DNA of 54,775 bases from an uncultured beta proteobacterium. GTDB lineage: Bacteria; Pseudomonadota; Gammaproteobacteria; Burkholderiales; SG8-41. The stretch is from the NCBI GenBank assembly GCA_903913965.1, contig CAIWNB010000039.1, positions 1 to 54,775 on the forward strand. The letters run 5' to 3'. Made by a program: the position numbers and the translations under genes. The notes beneath the pieces are model-generated. The model had not been told where the DNA came from and made no database searches. It saw only the letters and a list, made by a program, of their open reading frames with translations. This document shows, in pieces, positions 33,555-41,274 of the stretch (positions within the stretch are counted from its first letter, which is position 1; the number at the start of each line of letters is the position of its first letter).

Positions 33555-33736
33555 ATTCAGTGCTTTATAAAATTTTCCCGGTTGCGAATTGCGCTGGCGC
33601 AGAGTTGGGCTGCGGTTAGCGTTGAGTTTTGGCAAGGAATGCCACAATTGGGCGCGAAGCGGGGCTGTTCCCGGTCGGTCTTTATGATGTTGCCAAATAT
33701 GTTAAAGATTAATAATCAGTTATTTAGTAATCTTTT
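33555..33736 (+). ncRNA. candidate small RNA between promoter and terminator-like hairpin
   Basis: A transcript from the promoter at 33520-33548 would run about 180 nt before meeting a hairpin built from AAAGATT (33704-33710) with AATCTTT (33729-33735), extended by AATAA with TTATT and with a bulge, and ending in TTTT. Inside is a small stem-loop TGGCA/TGCCA with AGGAA in the loop. No known RNA family was recognised. Existence of the RNA is inferred from promoter and hairpin only. Confidence 0.3.
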
Positions 33737-33926
33737 CGGTTGTGGTGGCGTGCCTCAACTGCATGGATTCCCAGTTGGCCAGGGCTTGCTCGTAGCGCTC
33801 GCAGGCATCCCAATAACGATCGTAGACACAGGGCTCGCATCCGTTTTGGCAACACTCTGCAGGTTCCGGTTCGCGCGGTGGTTGGGGCTTGGGGTTCATC
33901 ACGTCGTCTTCATTTTTGATCGGCAT
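33720..33926 (-). CDS. small cysteine-rich protein with Oxidored-like motif
   Basis: The 68-aa protein contains PPREPEPAECCQNGCEPCVYD followed by YWDACERYEQALANWESM. The proline-rich run, four clustered cysteines and the CVxDxY segment match the short oxidoreductase-like N-terminal domain (PF09791-like), whose function is unknown. The cysteines could bind a metal. Start is either the ATG at 33926 or the ATG at 33899 (MNPKPQPPRE); neither has a clear ribosome site. The stop lies within the hairpin at 33704-33735. Confidence 0.65.
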   Translation of the reverse strand: MPIKNEDDVMNPKPQPPREPEPAECCQNGCEPCVYDRYWDACERYEQALANWESMQLRHATTTEKITK

Positions 33927-34067
33927 TGTTTGGTTTGCATTTTATCCGCCAGTGCCTGGTATCCGTGTGCGGCAGGCGTTTTGCCACTGCGCCATCTTGT
34001 CTGCAACAGAGTGTGGCAGGCCCACTTGCGGTGGGGGGGGGCGACCATTAGCTGAGCCACACTACTC

Positions 34068-35045
34068 TTATTCGCCTTCGAGCACTGCACGTGGCAGGGC
34101 ATATTGCGGATAGCGTTTGCGAAATTCCGTGAGTCCGGCGCGAGCTTCTTCGTGCCGTCCGAGCCGGCGCAGTTCGGCGAGGCGGGCCAGCCATTGGTCT
34201 GGCGGCAGTTGCGCCAATGCAGATACCGCGTAAGCGTTCTCCGCTGCGGATTGCCCAGTAAGCGCGCGTGCTTCAGCGCGTGTGTCAGCGGTTTGTGGCG
34301 CCGATGACGCCGTGGCTGAAGGCGTGGCTACGCGGTCGGTGCGATTCGCAGTAGTTGTTATGGGCGCGCCTGTAGCCAGACGGCCGGGGGCTTCCCGCAT
34401 TGCCGGTGCTGGTGCCGATGCCAGCATGTCGCCAGTCCGCGCCGACTGGCGGTCTTTATCCGATGAGGCTGCGAAGGTTAGCGCCTCGCTCGCAGCCTGG
34501 TTTTTCTCCGCGGCGGCTGATCTTGGTGCCGGCTGCACCTCACTCGCTATTGCAGTGGGATTGCCGCCAAGACCGCGCGGTGGGGTGAGGCCGGTAGCGC
34601 TGCCGGGCGTGGCCAAACCGTAGGCATCTCTTCCGTAGCGCGAGCCGTCAGCGGCTTGCTCGGGGAGCTTGAGTCCCAGGTTCCGGTTACGCCCGTCGCT
34701 GAGTACGATATTGGGGATTTCACTGCCCTCGTTACGGGCATTGTTTGGCGGCGCGGCTGCAGACGAGGCGGGTAACTCCGGCTGCGGTGTTTGCCTTAAT
34801 ACCCCGCCTTCGTCGCGCATGATGGTCACCAGGCTGACACAGACGACGACAACCGCAGCGGCCGATAAAGGCCGCTGCCAACGCTTGATAAACGGCATCC
34901 CGATCGCGCGCGGACGCGCAGCAACTGCGCGACGGGCGGACGCACGAATTGCGTCGTCCATGCTTAATGGCGGCTCGTCGGTTGCGGCCGCCCGGTAGAC
35001 CGACGAGAGTTTTGCATCGCGTTCGCTGTCTGGAATATCGTTCAT
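34068..35045 (-). CDS. Anti-sigma factor-like membrane protein
   Basis: The 325-aa protein has a short cytoplasmic N-terminus, one membrane helix (about 59-76) and a long Ala/Pro/Thr-rich periplasmic region (about 80-270), presumably disordered. A C-terminal helical segment follows, DQWLARLAELRRLGRHEEA, ending in FRKRYPQYALP. The start overlaps the stop of the ECF sigma gene (ATGA), the normal arrangement for a cognate anti-sigma factor. No zinc-binding HxxxCxxC motif of the ZAS type is seen at the N-terminus, so the mode of sigma binding is unclear. Confidence 0.8.
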   Translation of the reverse strand: MNDIPDSERDAKLSSVYRAAATDEPPLSMDDAIRASARRAVAARPRAIGMPFIKRWQRPLSAAAVVVVCVSLVTIMRDEGGVLRQTPQPELPASSAAAPPNNARNEGSEIPNIVLSDGRNRNLGLKLPEQAADGSRYGRDAYGLATPGSATGLTPPRGLGGNPTAIASEVQPAPRSAAAEKNQAASEALTFAASSDKDRQSARTGDMLASAPAPAMREAPGRLATGAPITTTANRTDRVATPSATASSAPQTADTRAEARALTGQSAAENAYAVSALAQLPPDQWLARLAELRRLGRHEEARAGLTEFRKRYPQYALPRAVLEGE

Positions 35046-35617
35046 TTTTCGGCCTCCCTCATGCCCGCCCGCAGGCGTGCCAGCGCGTAACGCAACCGGC
35101 TCTTCGCCGTCTCACGGTTGACGCCGGTCGCTTCCGCGATGTCCTCGACGCTCATATCCGACTCCTGCTGCAACAGAAAAGCTTCGCGCTGTGGTTCGGG
35201 CAGCTCGCTGATCAATTGCAATAGTCTGCCGGCCTGCTGTTTGATATCAAGGCCGATCGCAGGATCCGCAGCGCGTGCCGCCGGCACCTCCAACTGTGCC
35301 GGGTTGTCATCGGTTTCAAAAGAAATCGCCACCCGCCCGCCCTGCCGGCGGTAGTGATCGATCAGTCTGTTGTGTGCCAGCCGGTAGAGCCAGGTGGTGA
35401 ATTTCGCGGTGACCTTATAACCGTCGCGCGCACGAATCAGATTCGTCCAGACGTCCTGATACAGTTCCTCGGCAACGCCGCGTTCGCCGCACTGGCGCAG
35501 CATATAGCGATAGACGCCGCCCTTATGCCGCGTATAGAGCAGATCAAACGCGCCCGCGTCGCCATCGCGGTAGCGTTCCATTAATAGTTCGTCGGTGGGC
35601 AGGTTGTCTGCGGGCAT
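35042..35617 (-). CDS. RNA polymerase ECF-type sigma factor
   Basis: The 191-aa protein has region 2 (ELLMERYRDGDAGAFDLLY, then TWLYRLAHNRLIDHYRR) and region 4 (ELPEPQREAFLLQQESDMS with a helix-turn-helix IAEATGVNRETAKSRLRYAL). It would direct transcription of a stress or envelope regulon and is coupled by a 4-bp overlap to the anti-sigma-like gene. The ATG at 35617 gives the usual N-terminus; the frame to 35662 has no support. No autoregulated promoter was identified upstream. Confidence 0.93.
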   Translation of the reverse strand: MPADNLPTDELLMERYRDGDAGAFDLLYTRHKGGVYRYMLRQCGERGVAEELYQDVWTNLIRARDGYKVTAKFTTWLYRLAHNRLIDHYRRQGGRVAISFETDDNPAQLEVPAARAADPAIGLDIKQQAGRLLQLISELPEPQREAFLLQQESDMSVEDIAEATGVNRETAKSRLRYALARLRAGMREAEK

Positions 35618-35692
35618 GGCGGCGGCAGTATGCGCAAGCCCGCGCGCCACGGCAACTCTCATGGCTGCATCTTGGCAGTCACCAGTCTTTCC

Positions 35693-36505
35693 TCAGGACG
35701 GATCAGGCACGAAGCGGCCGGGAAAGGCCGCTGGGTGTGCCATTGCAGGCGGGCGGATTACGCCCCGGGCCAGTAAATTTTGATAGCTATCGTAGTAGAT
35801 CGTGATCACTTCGTCGGGCACTGCAGCAGCGCGTTCGAAGCTGGTTTGGAGCACCGGCGCATGTTCGCGTGTGCCGTGCCCGGTGCCGAGGCTTTTGTTG
35901 AGCTGCGGCGGTGGTGATGCCTGGGTCTGGCGGCCCGCACTATCTTCCGCAAGGTTTTCTGTTGGCGCTGACCGGCCTGCGGCCCGATCGGTGGGGGTGG
36001 AATCGCGCCGCTTATCCGTGTTCATTTCGGGGCGAAGTGCTTCAGGGCTTGCCGCCGGCCGGGTCTTCGGCCGGAATATTGCAACGCCTATCACGCCGAC
36101 ATTCTCCGGCCGTGCGCTGCGGGCAGCGTAACTGGCATCGAGTTCGGTAAAGTAAAAGCGCGCCACGCTGTGCAGGTTTTTGCGCCAGCCGCCAATCGCA
36201 TAGGCTGCTGCAGCTCCCAAAACGTAGCCGCCCTGACTCCAATGCGCGGTTTCGCCAGTCACCGCATTGATGCCGTCCACCGAGATCACGGTCATGATTT
36301 CCGCTGGCTGTCGGTTACGTAAGGTGATCTGATAGTCATTGCCGGGTTTACCCGCGACGTAATAGCGGCCGTCATGAAAATAAACCGGCAGGGTGCGGTT
36401 TTCCGTGCGGTCATAGAGCGCAACGTCGGCGATTCGACCAAGTGCCTGTGCTTCACCGGCCATCGCGATCAGGCTGATGGCAAGAACAAAAAATTTGAGC
36501 GGCAT
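35693..36505 (-). CDS. Secreted protein of unknown function
   Basis: The 270-aa protein begins with a signal peptide (MPLKFFVLAISLIAMAGEAQA). Its first half is a compact domain with RTLPVYFHDGRYYVAGKPG, YQITLRNRQ and YVLGAAAAYAIGGWRKNL; the second half is Pro/Ser/Thr-rich and low in complexity, ending YYDSYQNLLARGVI. I do not recognise the family. It lies 75 bp upstream of the sigma gene on the same strand, so it may belong to that unit or regulon (inference). Confidence 0.65.
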   Translation of the reverse strand: MPLKFFVLAISLIAMAGEAQALGRIADVALYDRTENRTLPVYFHDGRYYVAGKPGNDYQITLRNRQPAEIMTVISVDGINAVTGETAHWSQGGYVLGAAAAYAIGGWRKNLHSVARFYFTELDASYAARSARPENVGVIGVAIFRPKTRPAASPEALRPEMNTDKRRDSTPTDRAAGRSAPTENLAEDSAGRQTQASPPPQLNKSLGTGHGTREHAPVLQTSFERAAAVPDEVITIYYDSYQNLLARGVIRPPAMAHPAAFPGRFVPDPS

Positions 36506-36584
36506 ACCGGACTCCCGAGGTGTGACATCAAGCCGATGTCAGCGCTATAAACGGGGGAAGAACGGCTGCGGGGTTAAACAGCCC

Positions 36585-36615
36585 CGAAAAAACGCGCGGC
36601 TGTAAAGCCGCGCGT
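36585..36615 (-). terminator. intrinsic terminator of the D-2-hydroxyacid dehydrogenase gene
   Basis: On the minus strand a perfect 10-bp stem, ACGCGCGGCT with AGCCGCGCGT around a TTAC loop, is followed directly by TTTTTT (forward run of A at 36587-36592). It begins 15 bp after the stop and is the clearest intrinsic terminator in the window. Confidence 0.9.
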
Positions 36616-36629
36616 CGGGGTGGCAATGC

Positions 36630-37604
36630 TTATTTGCCGAGGACGTCCGGATTCAACACATTGATCGGCGTGCCGGCGGCATAGCTGAGGATGCTGTCGA
36701 CGACGGTGCCGAAATAGCTTTCGTAGGTGCCGGCTTCGACATAGCCGAGATGCGGCGTGCAGACCACATTCGACATTTTGAGCAACGGGTGGTTGGCGCC
36801 TACCACCGGTTCGTCCTCATAGACATCGATCGCGCCAAAACCGGGGTGCCCCTTGTTCAAGGCATCCACCAAGGCGCCGCTTTCGATCAAACCGGCGCGG
36901 CTGGTGTTCACCAGCAAGGCGCTCGATTTCATCTGTGCGAGGTCCGCTGCCGTGACGATGCCGCGTGTTTCCTTGTTGAGCGGAATATGCAGGCACAACA
37001 CATCGGCACCGGCAAAAAATGCCTCGCGGCTGGCCGGCACTTCGTAACCGAGTTCCCTGGCTTTGGCCTTCGAGGTGTCGCGCCCCCAGCAGGTCACTTT
37101 CATGCCAAAGGCCTTGCCGATCTGGGCGACGACACTGCCGATCTTGCCCAGTGCATAAATGCCAAGCGTCTTGCCATGCACGCCGGTGCCGACGCTGGTC
37201 TGCCAGACGCCCTGTTTCAACTGTTGCACCTCGTGCGGAATGCTGCGCAGACTGGACAGTATCAAGCCCCAGGTCAGTTCCGCAGTTGCATTCGGCAGGC
37301 CACCGCCCGCGGCGGCGACGATGATGCCACGGGCCGTGCAGGCGGCCAGATCAATGTGTCCGACATTGCGCCCCGTGTTGCACAACAACTTGACGCTGGC
37401 TGGCAGCGCTTCGACCAGGGCCTTGGGCAGCGGCGAGCGCTGCTGGGTCATGATCACCGCTTCGTAACCCTCGAGCCGCGCGGCGAAGCGGGCCGCGTCT
37501 TTTTCGGTGTCGCGATAGACCGTGATGTCGTGGCCTTTGAGTTTCGCCGCGCAGGCGAGCTTGCGAAATGCATCCTGATAATCGTCGATAACTGCAATCT
37601 TCAT
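36630..37604 (-). CDS. D-2-hydroxyacid dehydrogenase family protein
   Basis: The 324-aa protein belongs to the NAD-dependent D-isomer 2-hydroxyacid dehydrogenases. Catalytic residues are present: Arg236 (NTSRAGL), Glu265 (YEDEP) and His285 (TPHLGY). The Rossmann turn reads GIYALGKIG (148-156), with Ala151 where the first glycine of GxGxxG is usual. The substrate cannot be deduced; relatives reduce 2-keto acids or oxidise phosphoglycerate. GGAGAGGA precedes the ATG. The MFS gene upstream is 24 bp away on the same strand, so transporter and enzyme probably form one unit. Confidence 0.9.
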   Translation of the reverse strand: MKIAVIDDYQDAFRKLACAAKLKGHDITVYRDTEKDAARFAARLEGYEAVIMTQQRSPLPKALVEALPASVKLLCNTGRNVGHIDLAACTARGIIVAAAGGGLPNATAELTWGLILSSLRSIPHEVQQLKQGVWQTSVGTGVHGKTLGIYALGKIGSVVAQIGKAFGMKVTCWGRDTSKAKARELGYEVPASREAFFAGADVLCLHIPLNKETRGIVTAADLAQMKSSALLVNTSRAGLIESGALVDALNKGHPGFGAIDVYEDEPVVGANHPLLKMSNVVCTPHLGYVEAGTYESYFGTVVDSILSYAAGTPINVLNPDVLGK

Positions 37605-37628
37605 GTGATCCTCTCCCTAAAAAACCTA

Positions 37629-38774
37629 TTATGCACTGCCGCGCCGTACCAGCACGCCGCCGCCTGCCAGCATCATGGCATTAATCCAGAACACCGGCCC
37701 TACGCCAAACACCGAGCCGATCGAACCGGCGGCGAGTGGAATGATGACGTGGGTCGCGTTGTTGATGGCCAGTCGCAAGCCGAGTGCCTCGCCGGTGCGG
37801 CCCTGTGGCGAACGCGCGTAGATCAGTATCGTCGAGAGCGGCTGGCCGCATCCCAGGCTGAGGCCGAGCAGGAACGCGAAGATCGTCAGCACCAGCATGT
37901 TCTTGAACAGCGGAAAGACGAGGAAGGCGCCGGCACCCAGAAATAACGACCATGCCAGTAGCGGTGCTTCTCCGGTACGACGCGACAGCCAGGGCATGAC
38001 GATACGCACCACAAATGCCGCCACCCCCATGGTGCTCAGCACAAAGCCGCATTCTGAAGCCGACAAGCCGATTGAGTGACCGTAGATGGGCATGTAAAAC
38101 TCGAAGAGGTCGGTGCCGGTGAGGATGGCGGTGCTGCCGATCAATGGACTGCGCAAAGGCTTGTGCCGTAACAGATCGCCGGTGGCGCGTGTCTCCGCTG
38201 GTGCGTCGGATTTCGCAGCTGCTGGTATCGAGGTGTCGCGCAAGGCACGCGAGGTAGCGAGCAGCACGAGAGGGATGAGTGCCAGCAGCGCCAGATACAA
38301 ATAGGTGCTGCCAAAACCGAAATGATCGATCGAAAAACCAGCGCCGAGCGGGCCTAAAGAACCGCCCGCCGCGATCATCAAGCTGTAGTTACTGAAATTG
38401 CGTGTGCGCGTCGCGTCACTGCTGATCGCGCCGAGCATGCTTTGCACGGTGACGTGATAAAAGACAAACGAGATACCGAACACCAGTGCCGATAAACAAA
38501 GCGCTGGCAGCCCCGGCGCGAGAAACGGTATCAGCAACCCGATTACGGCGCCGGCGGTGCCACCGATCATCGGCCAGCGCGGACCGATACGATCGGAGAG
38601 GCGTCCGGCATAGACGGCAAGCATGGCCGGAAACAGCGCATAGAGCGCGATCATCACGCCGATCATGTATTGTGGTGCGCCGAGTTCGATCGCAAACAGC
38701 GAGACGAGAATGCGGCTGGCCCGCAGGCAGGTCATATTGCACAGCACGATCAAGAGAACCAGTTGTACGTTCAT
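37629..38774 (-). CDS. MFS transporter
   Basis: The 381-aa protein has about twelve membrane helices, the MFS motif A (GRLSDRIGPR) in the loop after helix 2 and a long central loop. Direction and substrate cannot be read from sequence. Together with the adjacent D-2-hydroxyacid dehydrogenase it may take up or export a hydroxy or keto acid (inference). The gene is divergent from the UDP-glucuronate decarboxylase-like gene, with 119 bp between starts. Confidence 0.9.
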   Translation of the reverse strand: MNVQLVLLIVLCNMTCLRASRILVSLFAIELGAPQYMIGVMIALYALFPAMLAVYAGRLSDRIGPRWPMIGGTAGAVIGLLIPFLAPGLPALCLSALVFGISFVFYHVTVQSMLGAISSDATRTRNFSNYSLMIAAGGSLGPLGAGFSIDHFGFGSTYLYLALLALIPLVLLATSRALRDTSIPAAAKSDAPAETRATGDLLRHKPLRSPLIGSTAILTGTDLFEFYMPIYGHSIGLSASECGFVLSTMGVAAFVVRIVMPWLSRRTGEAPLLAWSLFLGAGAFLVFPLFKNMLVLTIFAFLLGLSLGCGQPLSTILIYARSPQGRTGEALGLRLAINNATHVIIPLAAGSIGSVFGVGPVFWINAMMLAGGGVLVRRGSA

Positions 38775-38893
38775 CGCTGTGCCGTGGCATTTTGACGGAG
38801 GGAAAATTTAGCAGCGACTATAGCAGACGACCTGCGTAGCCACACCCCGGTGGTTCCAATACAATGCCGCCACGCCAAAGCGAAAGGTTGTGG

Positions 38894-39829
38894 GTGAAAA
38901 AAATTCTGGTCACCGGCGGCGCCGGTTTTCTCGGCTCGCATCTTTGCGAGAAATTGCTCACGCGGGGCGACGATGTCCTGTGCATCGACAATTTTTTTAC
39001 CGGCGACAAACGCAACATCGCGCACTTGATGAATAGACCCCTGTTCGAGCTGATGCGTCACGACATCACCTTTCCGCTCTATGTCGAGGTCGACCAGATT
39101 TTTAATCTGGCCTGTCCGGCCTCGCCCGTGCATTACCAGTTTGACCCTGTACAAACCACCAAGACCTCGGTGCATGGCGCGATCAATATGCTGGGTCTCG
39201 CCAAGCGGGTGCAGGCGCGCATACTGCAGGCGTCGACTTCCGAGGTCTACGGTGATCCGCAGGTGCATCCGCAACGCGAAGATTATGTCGGGCATGTCAA
39301 TCCGATCGGCCTGCGCAGCTGCTACGACGAGGGCAAGCGTTGCGCCGAAACCCTGTTTTTTGATTATCACCGCCAGCACGGCGTGGATATTAAGGTGGCG
39401 CGTATTTTCAATACCTACGGACCGCATATGCATCCTGACGACGGGCGTGTCGTCAGCAACTTCATCATGCAGGCCTTGCGTGGCGAGGACATCACCATCT
39501 ACGGTGACGGCACACAATCGCGTTCGTTCTGTTATGTCGATGATCTGATCGACGGTCTGCTGCGCTTGATGGATAGTGCGGATGGTTTTACCGGGCCGGT
39601 CAATATGGGCAATCCGCAGGAGATTGCGGTCGGCACGCTGGCAGAGAAAATTCTCACGTTGACCGGCTCGCACTCCAAACTCAGCTACAAGCCGGCGGTT
39701 GCCGATGATCCGCAGCAGCGCCGTCCCGACATCACGCTGGCGCAAAAGAACCTCGGCTGGCAGCCGCATACCTCACTCGACGACGGCTTGCGCGAAACCA
39801 TACGCTACTTCCAGCGCCAGCTGGTCTGA
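38894..39829 (+). CDS. UDP-glucuronate decarboxylase-like NAD-dependent epimerase (UXS group)
   Basis: The 311-aa extended short-chain dehydrogenase has the cofactor motif GGAGFLG (8-14), the [14 protein letters not shown] segment, catalytic Tyr144 and Lys148 in RSCYDEGKR, and [19 protein letters not shown], all typical of UDP-xylose synthases. It would convert UDP-glucuronate to UDP-xylose for a polysaccharide or glycan. The start is a GTG at 38894 (VKKILVTGG) after AAAGG; an ATG at 38864 adds ten residues. It is convergent with the TPR/glycosyltransferase-like gene, 7 bp apart. Confidence 0.93.
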   Translation: MKKILVTGGAGFLGSHLCEKLLTRGDDVLCIDNFFTGDKRNIAHLMNRPLFELMRHDITFPLYVEVDQIFNLACPASPVHYQFDPVQTTKTSVHGAINMLGLAKRVQARILQASTSEVYGDPQVHPQREDYVGHVNPIGLRSCYDEGKRCAETLFFDYHRQHGVDIKVARIFNTYGPHMHPDDGRVVSNFIMQALRGEDITIYGDGTQSRSFCYVDDLIDGLLRLMDSADGFTGPVNMGNPQEIAVGTLAEKILTLTGSHSKLSYKPAVADDPQQRRPDITLAQKNLGWQPHTSLDDGLRETIRYFQRQLV

Positions 39830-39836
39830 CGCCGCC

Positions 39837-41195
39837 TCAGGTCTGCGTGACCGCGTATTTGCGGTAGCGCGGGTCGAGCAGCAGGTGTTCGTAGGCATGA
39901 CCGAGATGCCATAGTCGATGTTCGGCTGCATTCGCGGCGAGCCAGGCGACCGCCGGTTCGGTGGCATAGCGTCGCATCATCGCCAGCACGCAGTAGAGCG
40001 CACTTTGATCGACCAGCCATGCCTCGGGTTCGCGTTCAAGCGTGTCAATGGCGTAGTTGGCGACGGCGCTGAAGTAGCTGGATGCCGCGGGCGTCGGATT
40101 GGCAACGATGATGTTGGCAATGATGTCGAGCCACGGTGAATCGGCCGGCACGCGCGGGTTCAATGCAATGTCGGCACCGGCCGCCGCCGCCACAATATTT
40201 TCAAGTCGGCCCTCGACAATGAAATCGACGTCGAGGCTGAGCACCGGCCGTTTATATTGTTGCAACCACGCTGCCATATGTATCAGACGGCCGCAGGCAT
40301 AGTAGGCCTTGCGTTGACGCGCCTGCTCGGGAGGGAAGGGGCTGGTTTCGGTAGTCGCTACGAAATGGCGCAGCCCACACTCTGTAATGAGGTTGTGCAC
40401 TTCGGTAATGATGGTTTTATCGGGGTCGTAAATATGTAAATGCAGCAGACCATCACCCTGCGCTTGTTCGGCATAGGAGCGCAGAAACGGGAACCCATAT
40501 TTGCGTACATAGGGCGGATTGCAGGAAATTAGCGTGACGTGGCCGCCGTGGCGCTGTGTATCCGGCGTGCAGAAAGCAATCTGTGGCGTTGCGGTCTTCA
40601 CGCGGGGCGCACGGATCTGCTCCCAGCGGCTTTGATCAAAACGTATCAGTCGCGGATATACAAACTTGCCAGCCCGCTGTGCTGCGCACTCAAAGGCAGA
40701 CTGCGACTCCTCATAACGCCCACTGGCAGCGAGTGTGCAGCCGCGCTGGCTGTCGATCCGGTAATCGTCGGCGCCGTTCGCGGCGGCTATATCGAGTTCA
40801 GCCAAGGCGCCAGCGAAGTCACCGCGTCCATGTAACACGGTTGCCAGTCCGGTGTGAGCGGCGGTTAACGCCGGCTTGAGTTCAATCGCGCCGCGCAGGC
40901 AATATTCGGCCTGGTTGAGATCGCCCGTTTTGCAATAACAGCTGCCGAGGTTGGCCAGCGTCCATGGATCGACGCGCCGCTGCAATGCCTCATCAAAGAG
41001 CTTGATGGCTTCCTGCCAGCGATATTGCAGCATGGCGATGCGACCGAGCATCACTTGCGCATCGATGTCATCCGGCACCTGTGTCAAGACCGACTCGCAC
41101 AAAGTGCGTGCGCCAATGTATTCGCCGCGTTCGATGTGGTGAGCCGCCTCGGCGAGGGTTTGATCGGCGTTGAAATTGTTACTGCCTGCATTCAT
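39837..41195 (-). CDS. TPR protein with a glycosyltransferase-like C-terminal domain
   Basis: The 452-aa protein begins with tetratricopeptide repeats (about 10-160; for example DPWTLANLGSCYCKTGDLNQAEYCL). The C-terminal half (about 215-450) has an SLDVDFIVEGRLENIV segment with an Asp-Val-Asp that resembles the DxD of nucleotide-sugar transferases, and a YGFPFLRSYAEQAQ segment. The first half could bind a partner, the second transfer a sugar. The nearby UXS gene is consistent with sugar metabolism, but no polysaccharide locus surrounds it. The ATG at 41195 is one of several possible starts. Confidence 0.6.
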   Translation of the reverse strand: MNAGSNNFNADQTLAEAAHHIERGEYIGARTLCESVLTQVPDDIDAQVMLGRIAMLQYRWQEAIKLFDEALQRRVDPWTLANLGSCYCKTGDLNQAEYCLRGAIELKPALTAAHTGLATVLHGRGDFAGALAELDIAAANGADDYRIDSQRGCTLAASGRYEESQSAFECAAQRAGKFVYPRLIRFDQSRWEQIRAPRVKTATPQIAFCTPDTQRHGGHVTLISCNPPYVRKYGFPFLRSYAEQAQGDGLLHLHIYDPDKTIITEVHNLITECGLRHFVATTETSPFPPEQARQRKAYYACGRLIHMAAWLQQYKRPVLSLDVDFIVEGRLENIVAAAAGADIALNPRVPADSPWLDIIANIIVANPTPAASSYFSAVANYAIDTLEREPEAWLVDQSALYCVLAMMRRYATEPAVAWLAANAAEHRLWHLGHAYEHLLLDPRYRKYAVTQT

Positions 41196-41236
41196 GTGCA
41201 GCATTATGACAGACTGGATACGTCGCCTATTCAACA

Positions 41237-41265
41237 TAGCCATGCCCTGTGCATTGCCCTAAAAT
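41237..41265 (+). promoter_or_regulatory. candidate promoter of the second MFS gene, leaderless-type
   Basis: TAGCCA (41237-41242) and TAAAAT (41260-41265) are spaced by 17 bp, and the ATG at 41275 begins nine bases after the -10, near the expected transcription start. No ribosome site is visible. Confidence 0.45.
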
Positions 41266-41274
41266 CGCGCCGCC

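Noticed and set aside
33582-34055. 157-aa plus-strand frame over the gene-free interval
   Set aside because: It has no motif and no ribosome site, and its middle is opposite the 68-aa cysteine-rich protein, which looks real.
38789-38824. TTGACG ... TATAGC pair before the UDP-glucuronate decarboxylase-like gene
   Set aside because: The spacing is 21 bp, too long for a normal sigma70 promoter.
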